NCBI RefSeq assembly: GCF_000828675.1
Contig: NZ_AP014510.1
Location: 1,817,413-1,881,412 of the forward strand
DNA from: Thermotoga profunda AZM34c06
GTDB lineage: Bacteria > Thermotogota > Thermotogae > Thermotogales > DSM-5069
Length of the DNA stretch: 64,000 bases
Direction of reading: 5' to 3'
Shown here: piece by piece, positions 1 to 8,636 of the stretch
Layout of the letters: each line of letters opens with the position of its first letter
Position numbering within the stretch: the first letter of the stretch is position 1
Notes under the pieces: generated by a model
Told to the model about the DNA's origin: nothing
Seen by the model: only the letters and a program-made list of their open reading frames with translations
The model's database searches: none
Translations under genes and position numbers: made by a program

Positions 1-551
1 TTTGCACCTTTGCTGACTTTGTAGATTTCATACATCGCTTCGATATCTTCTTTTAAATTCTCTCCTACCTTTATCTTAATAGTTCTAAAACCTGCATCGA
101 ATATCTTTTTTGCATCCTTTACTCTGTTTTCCAGTGTATCAATACCAACGGTCTTGTCCGTCTCTATTTGTTTTGTTGCTCCACCCAACAGCTGATAAAC
201 CTCTAATCCCGTCTCTTCACTGAGCGCATCCAAAACGGCAAATTGAATTGCTGCTTTTAAACTTGGTGTTGCAAAAAGTTTATCTGTAGCTTGAAAGATC
301 CTTTTGTATTCTTTGACATCCATTTCCAAGAGCATTTCCTTTACAAAATCCTCAAGTGCCATGATCATCTCTGGTTTTTCGCCATTCACTCTGAAAGAAG
401 GCGATGCCTCTCCGTAACCTTGTATGCCATTTTCCAGTGTTATTTTCACCTCAATATTTGTTGCACAAGATGCAATACTTCCTGTTATATGAAAAGGTTT
501 TTCATACTCATATGTTTTCAAAGAAAATTCTATATTCTTTATCTTACTCAC
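1..551 (-). CDS. Dipeptide epimerase (enolase superfamily), 3' end beyond window
   Basis: Probable L-Ala-D/L-Glu-type dipeptide epimerase, which interconverts stereoisomers of dipeptides such as those released from peptidoglycan. Only the first ~183 residues lie in the window. The frame reads from a GTG at 549-551 preceded by a GGAGGG ribosome site with 8-base spacing. The N-terminal capping domain (residues ~1-130) has the family GYGEASPS stretch, and the barrel begins with DKTVGID and the KIKVGE segment, which carries the KxK catalytic lysine motif. It starts 15 bases after the transglutaminase-like gene, so the two are very likely cotranscribed, and both could act in murein-peptide recycling (inference). 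The second half of the active site (metal-binding Asp/Glu, second lysine) is outside the window. Confidence 0.88.
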   Translation of the reverse strand, partial: MSKIKNIEFSLKTYEYEKPFHITGSIASCATNIEVKITLENGIQGYGEASPSFRVNGEKPEMIMALEDFVKEMLLEMDVKEYKRIFQATDKLFATPSLKAAIQFAVLDALSEETGLEVYQLLGGATKQIETDKTVGIDTLENRVKDAKKIFDAGFRTIKIKVGENLKEDIEAMYEIYKVSKGA

Positions 552-566
552 TTGTATTTCCCTCCT

Positions 567-1880
567 TTATAATTGCTGAAATGAAATTACCTCGATCTTT
601 GTTTGCAATTTGACTTTCTTGCCCTCTGACTCGGCTTCTCCTGTTTGATTGTCCGTTGGATCTTCTCTGTAAAACACGGTCTTTGGTTCAAAATCCTTCA
701 TAAAATCTGAATTAGCGACCATTCTAAAACCATCGAGATTGCCAAAATAAAATCTTCGGTATGGCTCATTATCTCTTCTTGCACCACCAAAAGAAGGATC
801 GACTGGAAGCCAACCGTATGGTTTTACATAAAACAGTGCCCAGTCATGTGAAGAAGCAAATACGGGATTTGCGTACCAACCAGATTGCCATCTTGCAGGT
901 ATACCAGCTATTCTACACATGGTTATAAACAAGATTGCTTGAAATCCACAATCACCCTTCAGATTTTCTGATACGTATTTTGATATATTCTCAAAGGTTG
1001 CATAAGGTCTGACATAAGAATACCTGACATGATTTGTGATCCAGTCATAGATTTTCATTGCTTTGAGATAATCATTTGATTCACCTTGTAATATCTCATT
1101 TGTCAATCTTTTCAAATATGGACTGAAGACTATATGCGGTGGATCTTCATTCAAATGTTCATCGATATCTGGTCTTTCAACTTTGCTGGGGTCTACTTTA
1201 TTGATCCATTCGCTCACCGTGTATTCAAACTCGATGAAGTACTCTTTGTCTTTTGATTCGAAATATATCGTTCTTTGTGGCGTATCATTCGGTGCGATGA
1301 AGTAGTTCTCATGACTTGCGGATATCAACTTCACATCTCTGACTTGAAGTTCTTCTTTTGGAAATGGAAGCCAAACACGGAATGATTTACCATCTCCTTT
1401 TATCTTTGCATTCATCTTTATGCGAACCTTGTACTCTCTTGGTAAATTGCCACTTAAAAGCTCATCTAATCTTTTGTGTAAAAGCTCTTTTGCCCTTTCT
1501 GAATCTTTATCTTTCTGCATTCTTTCTTTGTATTTTGGTAAAGCAAAACCAATGTTGGGGATGAATCTTTCCTGAAATTTTCTCTTACCATCTACGAGTA
1601 TGTAATCGATATATCCATTTTCAAGAAGTTCATAAAACTCGTCGTAGGTAAAATCTGTGATCTTTTCCTTGGCTTTTTTTAATGCTTCTTCTTCATCAAA
1701 TGGATAATTCTCTAAAAGCATGTTGATTCTTTCTCTCTCGTATAAAAGTCTCTGTCTTTGAATCTGTGTGATTCTTTCATCTTTGAGCCATTTGTCAATC
1801 AATCTGAATGCCAAGGTGAAGTTACCGATCTTTTCCTCTCGTTGCACATCCTCAGGAAGATCACACATCAAAAATTCCAC
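567..1880 (-). CDS. Transglutaminase-like (papain-fold) protein
   Basis: A 437-residue protein with a C-terminal transglutaminase-like domain. The Cys-His-Asp triad is visible: Cys in GDCGFQ (about residue 311), His in SSHDWA (~345) and Asp in PVDPSF (~359). Bacterial members are usually cysteine peptidases or amidases rather than cross-linkers. The N-terminal ~150 residues are charged and helical with no recognised domain, followed by a beta-rich segment (~150-230) typical of domains preceding this fold. No signal peptide is visible, so it is probably cytoplasmic. The GTG start at 1878-1880 follows a GGGGTGAT ribosome site. It lies directly upstream of the dipeptide epimerase, so a joint role in peptide turnover is plausible but unproven. 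Confidence 0.82.
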   Translation of the reverse strand: MEFLMCDLPEDVQREEKIGNFTLAFRLIDKWLKDERITQIQRQRLLYERERINMLLENYPFDEEEALKKAKEKITDFTYDEFYELLENGYIDYILVDGKRKFQERFIPNIGFALPKYKERMQKDKDSERAKELLHKRLDELLSGNLPREYKVRIKMNAKIKGDGKSFRVWLPFPKEELQVRDVKLISASHENYFIAPNDTPQRTIYFESKDKEYFIEFEYTVSEWINKVDPSKVERPDIDEHLNEDPPHIVFSPYLKRLTNEILQGESNDYLKAMKIYDWITNHVRYSYVRPYATFENISKYVSENLKGDCGFQAILFITMCRIAGIPARWQSGWYANPVFASSHDWALFYVKPYGWLPVDPSFGGARRDNEPYRRFYFGNLDGFRMVANSDFMKDFEPKTVFYREDPTDNQTGEAESEGKKVKLQTKIEVISFQQL

Positions 1881-1902
1881 TTTATCACCCCTTTTCAGAT
1901 CT

Positions 1903-1911
1903 ATTGTATCA
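1903..1911 (-). promoter_or_regulatory. Extended -10 promoter for the transglutaminase/epimerase pair
   Basis: On the minus strand TGA-TACAAT forms an extended -10 element, 22 bases upstream of the GTG start at 1880. No convincing -35 hexamer sits 16-18 bases upstream, which fits an extended -10 promoter. Confidence 0.5.
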
Positions 1912-1992
1912 ACTGTTGGATTGGTTTTGTTTTTTCAATATAAGAAAAAATGAATTTTTAAAGAATGACATAACAATAGGACCATTTGCTTG

Positions 1993-2018
1993 AAAAATCT
2001 CTTGAGTCATCGAAGAGA
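1993..2018 (-). terminator. Rho-independent terminator after adenine deaminase
   Basis: On the minus strand TCTCTT and AAGAGA form a 6-bp stem around a 9-base loop, followed by TTTTT. It lies ~80 bases past the adenine deaminase stop and would end the transporter/salvage operon. Confidence 0.6.
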
Positions 2019-2097
2019 GAAAATATATCAAGTATCAATTTGTGAATGAATAATTATAAACCCTTTTTTGGTCGATTTCTCAAATTCTGGTATCAAT

Positions 2098-3753
2098 TCA
2101 AGAAGAATAATTTGCAAGAACTTTCGCTCTTTCTGTATCAACTATGCCAAGATCGGAGAATTTATAGAGTGGACTGACTGTCAAAGCCAGAACAGAGAGA
2201 AAGATCACAGGATTTTTGTGCCTAACACCAGCTTCCCTGAGTGCATTTTCTATTTTCTCGAGCCTTCGAGCGACTGTTTCAACCTTTTGTGTGCTTATTA
2301 TCCCACCTATCTCAAGTGGTAAACTCACAGAATCTGAACAGTCATGATACACCATACCACCACCAATATTCAAGAGCTCCTCAACAGCCATTTTCATGCA
2401 TCTTGAACACTTTCCCACCACAACAATATTGTGCGAATCGTGTGAGAAACTTGAAGCAAAGGCTCCTTTATGCATTCCAAAACCTTTCAACAATCCGACG
2501 TGTCCTTTCAAAGACTTTCTGTGAAACACAGCTACATTGACATAATCACCAATCGCAAAACCGTTTTTGATACTAATCGATTCTTGGATTAGTTCCGTGA
2601 AACTGTTTCGATCGTTACATATAACTACATTCAATTTTTTAATACCATCGCCGACATTCGACAAGTGAAATTCTCTTTCACTAAAAGTTTTTTTATCAAA
2701 TCTCAAGGTCAATCTTCCCTCAAATTTCTGTGGTAGAAGTCTTTCATATTCAACACCTTTGCAAAAAGTATTGATAGGTTCTAATTCTTCAAGATTCTCA
2801 GTAACAAAGAAGTTCGCATATTTCGCTGGAGCTATCGCTCCAAGATTTGGTAACTTCAAATATCTTGCAGGCTTGATAGTTGCAGATGCGATTGCATCAA
2901 GAAGGTCCCATCCCTTTTTCGCTGCCAGGGACACAACTTTGTTCAGATGACCTTTTAGCAATTTTGTGGTTGGTGTGTCATCGGTAACAAGGAGTATCTG
3001 AGACTTATCTTTCAATTTTGAAATTGCCTGGATATTTTCCTCGGTAAGGGATTTTTCTTGAATCATCACGCACATACCTTTTGAAAGTTGTTCTGAAAGT
3101 TTCTGTGGGTTTGTTAAGGTATGGTCTGAACCAATACCAGTTGATATGTATTTCGATAGATCTTTCCCTTTCAAGGTAGGACAGTGCCCTTCGATCAACA
3201 AATTGTGCTTTTTTGCTATTTCGATAATTTCAAGGAGTTTTTCGTTGTCATTCAATACTCCTATGTAATCCATAACCTCTCCAAGTGCTATCACATTCTC
3301 TATCTTTGCAAGTTTTTCTACATCTTCAGGTTCGATAGATGCATTTGGTGTTTCCAGATTCTTATTGGTTGTTGGAACACAACTTGGAATAGCGGTATAA
3401 AACTTCAAAGGTTGATCTTTTCCATTTTCAATCATGAACCTTACTCCATCTATTCCAAAGACATTGGCCATCTCATGGGGGTCTTGTAACACTGCGATCG
3501 TCCCATGTTTTAAGGCAACTTCTGCAAATCCACTACATGTGACAAGAGAACTTTCAACATGCATATGAGCATCTATCAGTCCTGGTACTACATACATGTT
3601 TTTTAGATCGACAATTTCAACTGGTTCGTTTTCCGTGATTTCTCCTTCTTCGACAAATTCGAAAACACCATCTTTTACCAAAAACCATCCTTGAAAGATA
3701 CGTTGTCTGAAAACATCTACGATCTTTGCATTTTTAAAAAGTCTTCTCTCCAG
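2098..3753 (-). CDS. ade: Adenine deaminase, with an apparent non-standard start
   Basis: Adenine deaminase converts adenine to hypoxanthine and ammonia. The amidohydrolase metal site is clear (DAHMHVESS), as are QDPHEMANV, GHCP and the late SHDSHN motif typical of Ade. The first ATG/GTG/TTG in frame is a TTG at 3681, but the frame stays open upstream and encodes the N terminus I would expect of the family (LFKNAKIVDVF, then QRIFQGWFLVKDG). That upstream part contains no ATG, GTG or TTG. The coordinates used here start at a CTG (3751-3753) placed 6 bases after GAGAGGG; an ATC at 3759 is an alternative. The start lies inside the 3' end of the phosphorylase gene, implying translational coupling. 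The product with the preceding phosphorylase would salvage adenosine via adenine. Confidence 0.88.
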   Translation of the reverse strand: MERRLFKNAKIVDVFRQRIFQGWFLVKDGVFEFVEEGEITENEPVEIVDLKNMYVVPGLIDAHMHVESSLVTCSGFAEVALKHGTIAVLQDPHEMANVFGIDGVRFMIENGKDQPLKFYTAIPSCVPTTNKNLETPNASIEPEDVEKLAKIENVIALGEVMDYIGVLNDNEKLLEIIEIAKKHNLLIEGHCPTLKGKDLSKYISTGIGSDHTLTNPQKLSEQLSKGMCVMIQEKSLTEENIQAISKLKDKSQILLVTDDTPTTKLLKGHLNKVVSLAAKKGWDLLDAIASATIKPARYLKLPNLGAIAPAKYANFFVTENLEELEPINTFCKGVEYERLLPQKFEGRLTLRFDKKTFSEREFHLSNVGDGIKKLNVVICNDRNSFTELIQESISIKNGFAIGDYVNVAVFHRKSLKGHVGLLKGFGMHKGAFASSFSHDSHNIVVVGKCSRCMKMAVEELLNIGGGMVYHDCSDSVSLPLEIGGIISTQKVETVARRLEKIENALREAGVRHKNPVIFLSVLALTVSPLYKFSDLGIVDTERAKVLANYSS

Positions 3754-4483
3754 AACGATCCCTCTCTATCAATATTTCGACTGCTCTTATGGCAACATCT
3801 ATCATCTTCTTTTCGGCTTCATAGAATAGTCTCTCTTTTTCTTCCAAAGTTGGTTGTGGATTAAGCCAGATATTTGAATCCGTTGCGAGTATAGCGCCTA
3901 CAGAAAGATGTCTCAAAGATCCAAGAACAAAGGCAATCGAACACTCTTGTTCAGCTGCCACAACACCACAGTCGGTCAGAAATTTATTTAAATGCTCATC
4001 TTGAACGTAATATGCATCTCTTGTAAACACAATACCATGGTAATATTGGTAATTCAATTCTTCTGCAGCTTTCATCAAGGCAAGTGTGACTTTTAGATCG
4101 GCAACTGCGGGAAATGGAGCAGGAGCATAGGCGTGTGAAGTGCCTTCACCCCTATACGCCGCTGTGGCTATTACCAAACTACCAATTGGCATATTTGGTT
4201 GTCTACCTCCGGCTGAACCAACTCTTATCAATGTTTTTGCTCCAACTCTTGCCAATTCTTCAATTGCTATCGAAGCCGATGGACCACCGATACCAGTTGA
4301 GCAAACGCTGACAGTCTCACCGAGCAATTTTCCAGTATAAACATGATATGCCCTATTCATTGAGATCTGACTTACACTCTCAAGCCGCTTGGCTATTTTA
4401 GCTGCCCTTGCTTCATCACCCGGTATGAACACATATCTTCCCACATCTCCCTCTTTGCACCTGATATGTTTTTGAACACTCAT
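3734..4483 (-). CDS. Uridine-phosphorylase-like nucleoside phosphorylase
   Basis: A 249-residue PNP/UDP-family enzyme that splits a nucleoside with phosphate into base plus ribose-1-phosphate. The N-terminal phosphate loop GDEAR, the GIGGPS and GSAGG motifs and the EGTSHAYAPAPFPAVAD stretch resemble uridine phosphorylases more than DeoD. The ribose-binding segment reads AAEQECS, where classical uridine phosphorylases have E-M-E, so the Met is replaced by Gln and substrate preference cannot be assigned from sequence. ATG overlaps the stop of the ATPase gene (ATGA), and its own 3' end overlaps the adenine deaminase start. Its position between a transporter and adenine deaminase suggests it could release adenine from an imported purine nucleoside (inference). 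Confidence 0.85.
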   Translation of the reverse strand: MSVQKHIRCKEGDVGRYVFIPGDEARAAKIAKRLESVSQISMNRAYHVYTGKLLGETVSVCSTGIGGPSASIAIEELARVGAKTLIRVGSAGGRQPNMPIGSLVIATAAYRGEGTSHAYAPAPFPAVADLKVTLALMKAAEELNYQYYHGIVFTRDAYYVQDEHLNKFLTDCGVVAAEQECSIAFVLGSLRHLSVGAILATDSNIWLNPQPTLEEKERLFYEAEKKMIDVAIRAVEILIERDRSGEKTF

Positions 4484-5553
4484 TCTTCTTCCTCCTTAAT
4501 TGCCAAAAGATGCTCTGCAGGTATGTGTAAAAACACTCTGTCACCTTCGGTGATATTTTCCAACTGAGATAATTCCGTTTCGACACCTACAAGATTGCCA
4601 TCTGACATCTTCAAAATCAGAGAGACGCTCTCACCTTGAAAAATCTTCGATGCAACCAGAGATGATAGTTTATTCTCACCGTCATGAACGTCGACCATCA
4701 TCCTTCTTGCTCTGGCGCAAAGTACAACCTTTTCATTTTCTTTCATGCTGGTGGTTGTACGGGCTTTGAGCGATTTTTCTACAGTCTTTATGGTTGCAAA
4801 ATCACCTTCTACTTTTTCCACAACACCCTTGGCGATTTCTTGAAAACCCATGAAATTTGCTACAAACCTTGTTTTTGGGTTTGAAAACACTTCTTTTGGA
4901 GTGTCAAGTTGCACGATCTTACCATTGTTCATGACGGCAATTTGGTCTGACAATGCCACGGCTTCAGATTGGTCATGTGTGACATAGATAGTAGTTATTC
5001 CCAATTTTTGTTGAATTCTTCTTATTTCATTTCTCATTTCAATTCTCAAATTTGCATCCAAATTTGACAATGGCTCGTCCATGAGAAGAACATCTGGCTC
5101 TATTACGATAGCCCTCGCAATCCCAACTCTTTGCTGCTGTCCTCCCGAAAGTTGAGATGGCAGTCTATATTCAAGTCCTGAAAGCCCAACTAAATCTATC
5201 GCTCTTTTAACTCTCTGATCTATCTCTGATTTATTCAATTTTCTCATTTTCAACCCAAACGCGATATTTTCAAAGACATTCAGATGTGGAAATAAGGCAT
5301 AGCTTTGAAATACAATCCCCATATTTCTCTTATGTGGTGGCACTCTCGTATAATCTTTACCATTCACAATGATCTTCCCATTCATTGGTGATATAAAACC
5401 AGCCAAAGTTCTCAGTGTCGTAGTTTTTCCACATCCCGACGGGCCAAGCAGTGACAAAAACGAGCCTTTTTCAACACTTAAACTGAGATTTTTCAACACA
5501 ACAACATTATTTTGGTAAGCAACGGATACATCCACAATTTCAAGAAAGGCCAT
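4480..5553 (-). CDS. ABC transporter ATP-binding protein (PotA-type)
   Basis: ATPase of an importer, about 357 residues. Walker A GPSGCGKTT, the Q-loop region VFQSYALFPH, the signature LSGGQQQRVGIARA, Walker B VLLMDEPLSNLD and the switch His in YVTHDQSEA are all present. The C-terminal ~110 residues form a TOBE-like regulatory domain. Of two ATGs, the second (5551-5553) is 6 bases after GAGGG and is preferred. It belongs to the spermidine/putrescine-iron-thiamine-type family (PotA/FbpC group), where the ATPase does not reveal the substrate. It overlaps the phosphorylase by 4 bases. Confidence 0.92.
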   Translation of the reverse strand: MAFLEIVDVSVAYQNNVVVLKNLSLSVEKGSFLSLLGPSGCGKTTTLRTLAGFISPMNGKIIVNGKDYTRVPPHKRNMGIVFQSYALFPHLNVFENIAFGLKMRKLNKSEIDQRVKRAIDLVGLSGLEYRLPSQLSGGQQQRVGIARAIVIEPDVLLMDEPLSNLDANLRIEMRNEIRRIQQKLGITTIYVTHDQSEAVALSDQIAVMNNGKIVQLDTPKEVFSNPKTRFVANFMGFQEIAKGVVEKVEGDFATIKTVEKSLKARTTTSMKENEKVVLCARARRMMVDVHDGENKLSSLVASKIFQGESVSLILKMSDGNLVGVETELSQLENITEGDRVFLHIPAEHLLAIKEEEE

Positions 5554-5562
5554 TTTCATCCC

Positions 5563-6342
5563 TCACAAAAGTTTGGATATACCAAAGATTTTCTGAACCA
5601 ACAAAACAACTACCAGTGTCGCACCTATCAACAACGTCGAAAGGGCTGCAATGCTTGGATTATAGTAATACTCCATATATGTCATCATCACTATTGGCAA
5701 GGTACTCACACCAGGACCGGTGAGAAAAAGAGAGATCGGTACATTGTTAAAAGATGTGATGAATGTCATTATGAAAGCTGAGATTATGCCAACTCTGATG
5801 TTTGGAAGAACAACTAAGAAAAAACTTTTCAATGGATGTGCCCCAAGGCTCTGCGCTGCTTCTTCAATTGAAAAAGGTAAATTCACCAGACTTGCCAGAG
5901 TGGATCTGACCACGTAAGGCAAAACAATAGCTGTATGGCCAATTAACAAAGTTGCCTGAACTGAAAAAATATTCAACAAGACAAAAAATCTGAGCAAAGC
6001 GAGCCCAGCGACCATCCCAGGTATTATCACAGGCAGAGTTGTGACAAGTTCTATCAGGCGCTTGCCTTTGAAATTATATCTCGCTGTGATATAAGCCACA
6101 GGTACACCCAGCAATAAAGAGAGAAAAGATGAATACAAAGCTAACTGCAAGCTGAAGATAAAACTCTTTTGAAACATGGGCATTGCGATAACTTTCTTGA
6201 ACCATGATAACGTGAACCCCGTTGGTGGAAATCTCAGTGTAGAAGATGGTTCAAAAGAAGCAAAGAAGATCACCAAAAATGGACCGAGTAATATAGCAAA
6301 TACAATTATTAAGCAAAAAACAAGCCATCTATTGATCTTCAT
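5563..6342 (-). CDS. ABC transporter permease (PotC-type)
   Basis: A 259-residue integral membrane permease with about six transmembrane segments. The cytoplasmic coupling (EAA) loop reads AAQSLGAHPLKSFFLVVLP, which contacts the ATPase. It overlaps the first permease gene by 4 bases (ATGA) and ends 9 bases before the ATPase start. PotC-type permeases pair with a PotB-type partner, which is the adjacent gene. Confidence 0.92.
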   Translation of the reverse strand: MKINRWLVFCLIIVFAILLGPFLVIFFASFEPSSTLRFPPTGFTLSWFKKVIAMPMFQKSFIFSLQLALYSSFLSLLLGVPVAYITARYNFKGKRLIELVTTLPVIIPGMVAGLALLRFFVLLNIFSVQATLLIGHTAIVLPYVVRSTLASLVNLPFSIEEAAQSLGAHPLKSFFLVVLPNIRVGIISAFIMTFITSFNNVPISLFLTGPGVSTLPIVMMTYMEYYYNPSIAALSTLLIGATLVVVLLVQKIFGISKLL

Positions 6343-7160
6343 TGCTTACTCACTCCCAAGCTACTGATCTTTCTGGAAAGGTAATTCACAGCAAGGGTCG
6401 TTACGAACATCACCACAGCGATTACAGTCGCCATGCTCCAATCTAAGGTCACCGATGTCTTTTGATAAAGCAAAGTACTCAACATCAAGACGCGACTTCC
6501 ACCGAGTACCGCTGGTGTGACATACGCAGTTATGCAACCAGTGAAAACCAGTGTGGATCCTGCAACAATACCTTCGACTGTGAGTGGAATATAAATCTTT
6601 GTAAAAAGATTAAGAGCGTTTGCACCAAGACTTTTTGCTGCCAAGGGTACTTCCTTTGGAAGGTTTTCAAGGGCACTCACAAGGGAAATAACCATCAAAG
6701 GGAGAAACAACTGCAAAAGTCCAAAAAAGACAGCCCCAGGTGTGTAAAGAAGTCTTTTAGGGCTGTCTATGAGTTTAAGCGAGATCAATAGATTGTTGAT
6801 CAAACCCTCTCGACCAAGTACGGCAAGCCACGAAAAGGTCCTCGCCACAGAATTTGTCATCAATGGAAATACCACTAAGGTCATTAACAAACTCTTTAGC
6901 GAATCATTTGCTATATTCACGATGGCTAAGGCAGATGGATATCCAATTGCCAGTGAAACAACAGTCACAAGAAGACTTATCGTAAGACTTCTTGTATAAG
7001 CCACACGCGAAACTCTTTGAGTGAAGAACTGGACATATTTATTAATCACCCATCCTTTTTGAGGTTGATAGACACTTTCAACCATTATCAAAAAGATGGG
7101 TAGAAGAAAAAACACGAGCAAAAACAGCAATGTTGGCAAGATTATGACGTACTTTTTCAT
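6339..7160 (-). CDS. ABC transporter permease (PotB-type)
   Basis: A 273-residue permease with about six transmembrane segments. Its EAA loop reads AAKSLGANALNLFTKIYIP. The ATG begins 1 base after the TAA of the binding-protein gene, so the two are translationally coupled. Together with the neighbouring permease it should form the membrane channel of the importer. Confidence 0.92.
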   Translation of the reverse strand: MKKYVIILPTLLFLLVFFLLPIFLIMVESVYQPQKGWVINKYVQFFTQRVSRVAYTRSLTISLLVTVVSLAIGYPSALAIVNIANDSLKSLLMTLVVFPLMTNSVARTFSWLAVLGREGLINNLLISLKLIDSPKRLLYTPGAVFFGLLQLFLPLMVISLVSALENLPKEVPLAAKSLGANALNLFTKIYIPLTVEGIVAGSTLVFTGCITAYVTPAVLGGSRVLMLSTLLYQKTSVTLDWSMATVIAVVMFVTTLAVNYLSRKISSLGVSKQ

Positions 7161-7161
7161 C

Positions 7162-8187
7162 TTATTGTGCTATCAACTCGTTCCATTTGTTGATCCATTT
7201 ATCGTAATTTTCTACGATGAAATCTGTTTTGTAGAAAATGAGAGATTTTATATGATCAACACCATAAGTCAATTTCTCTGCTATATCTTGGGGAACTGTG
7301 ACATTGACATTCACTGGCGAATCCACAAGATCCATTGCTTCTGCATACTGCACTTCTTGACTTATCATGAAATCTATGTACTTGTAGGCTTCCTCGAGAT
7401 TCTTTGCGCCTTTCACTATACTGATTACATTCAGAAAACCTGGCATACCTTCCTTAGGTGTTACCCACGCAAGGGGTAAACCAGTATCAAGAAATTGACC
7501 CCATGAAAACCTCTGAACTGGAGCCATCCAGACTTCACCCATCTTGAAGAGATTGATGAGTTCCGATGAAGTCTTATAAAAAGTGACGACATTTTTCTTG
7601 AGTTGGTTGAGCTTTTCAAATGCCGCTTTCAATTCAGGATCATAAGCATTTCCACCATAGATTTCATTAAAAAGCATCATCAATGCCGGTCCTTGTGTCG
7701 TCGTTATATCTGGTAGACTTATATGTCCGGCTACTTCCTTATTCCAAAAATCTTTCCATGAAGTGATTGGTCCTTTGATCTTATCCGTTCGATACACGAT
7801 ACCCATGCTATAAACTGTATAGCCAATGCCGTAATTTCCTCCAATTGGATCCTTGGCAAAATCATAGATTTCTGTGTAATTTTTCAATTTACTCACGTCA
7901 ATGGGTTGCAAAAGACCTTCTTTAACAGCAAGCATGGCATAATAATCAACAAAATGAACTACATCGATTACAGGATTACTTTTTTGAGAGATTAACTTGG
8001 TCAACCTTACAGAATTATTTCCAACTTCTCTGACAATTTCAACGCCATATTTTTCCAAAAACGGTTTAGAGATGTTCTTATCCAGAAGATCAAGGTTAAA
8101 ACCCCATGTTGAAACATTCAACTTTGCGGCACAGAAGGCTGTTACAGCAATCAAAGACATGATAATGCCAAGAAAAATCTTTTTCAT
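7162..8187 (-). CDS. ABC transporter substrate-binding protein (PotD-type)
   Basis: First gene of the operon, 341 residues. It has a Sec signal peptide (MKKIFLGIIMSLIAVTAFCA) without a lipobox cysteine at a normal position. The mature part has the bacterial solute-binding fold of the PotD/AfuA class (NVSTWGFN start, GIGYTVYSMGIVYR, WKDFWN). The ligand is unknown. I did not identify a clear acidic polyamine pocket, and the downstream phosphorylase and adenine deaminase make a nucleoside or related ligand possible. The ribosome site GGGAGGG lies 7 bases before the ATG. Confidence 0.9.
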   Translation of the reverse strand: MKKIFLGIIMSLIAVTAFCAAKLNVSTWGFNLDLLDKNISKPFLEKYGVEIVREVGNNSVRLTKLISQKSNPVIDVVHFVDYYAMLAVKEGLLQPIDVSKLKNYTEIYDFAKDPIGGNYGIGYTVYSMGIVYRTDKIKGPITSWKDFWNKEVAGHISLPDITTTQGPALMMLFNEIYGGNAYDPELKAAFEKLNQLKKNVVTFYKTSSELINLFKMGEVWMAPVQRFSWGQFLDTGLPLAWVTPKEGMPGFLNVISIVKGAKNLEEAYKYIDFMISQEVQYAEAMDLVDSPVNVNVTVPQDIAEKLTYGVDHIKSLIFYKTDFIVENYDKWINKWNELIAQ

Positions 8188-8226
8188 CTTTGATCCCTCC
8201 CATGGGAATTTAGCTTCACTACAAAT

Positions 8227-8255
8227 ATTGTAGCAAAAGTGAATAAAACAGGCAA
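8227..8255 (-). promoter_or_regulatory. Sigma70-type promoter of the transporter/salvage operon
   Basis: On the minus strand TTGCCT (8250-8255), a 17-base spacer and TACAAT (8227-8232). The likely start of transcription is ~8220, giving a leader of ~33 bases with no room for a riboswitch. Confidence 0.75.
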
Positions 8256-8282
8256 GATCTCAAAAATTCGAAACTTTTTAAG

Positions 8283-8624
8283 GTGAGTATATCCAAAACC
8301 AAATTGACTGTTTTATGTGATGATAAACTCACATCACCACTTTTTACCGAACACGGCTTTTCAGTTTTCATAGAGAAAGATGATCAATCACCAATTCTTT
8401 TTGATATTGGTAACAGTGATGTTTTCATGAAAAATGCCAGTATCCTGAGAAAAGATTCGACAAAAGTTGAAAAGATAATAAGCCATGGTCATTACAAAAG
8501 CGTGGTTTGAAATACCTTTGAAAGAAGAACAAAAAAGAGTAACAGACGCCTTGAAAAAACTTGGTGTGAAAAAATCATACCCTATTATTGCACAGGAGAC
8601 CAGGCAAAAGAGATTATCAAATAA
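8283..8624 (+). pseudogene. Decayed metallo-beta-lactamase-fold gene
   Basis: The frame from 8283 to 8510 encodes 75 residues that read like the start of the MBL family related to the methanopterin-type RFAP-synthase group: LTVLCDDK, LFTEHGFSVFIEKD, ILFDIGNSDVFMKNA, ISHGHYKS. The metal motif HGHYDH is changed to HGHYKS and a TGA follows. Further on, another frame encodes a typical C-terminal tail: residues like LKKLGVKKS up to ~8580, then after a one-base frameshift PYYCTGDQAKEIIK ending at TAA 8622-8624. The middle (normally ~150 residues) is missing. The gene is therefore an internally deleted, frameshifted remnant. Confidence 0.75.
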
Positions 8625-8636
8625 GGCATGAAATCA

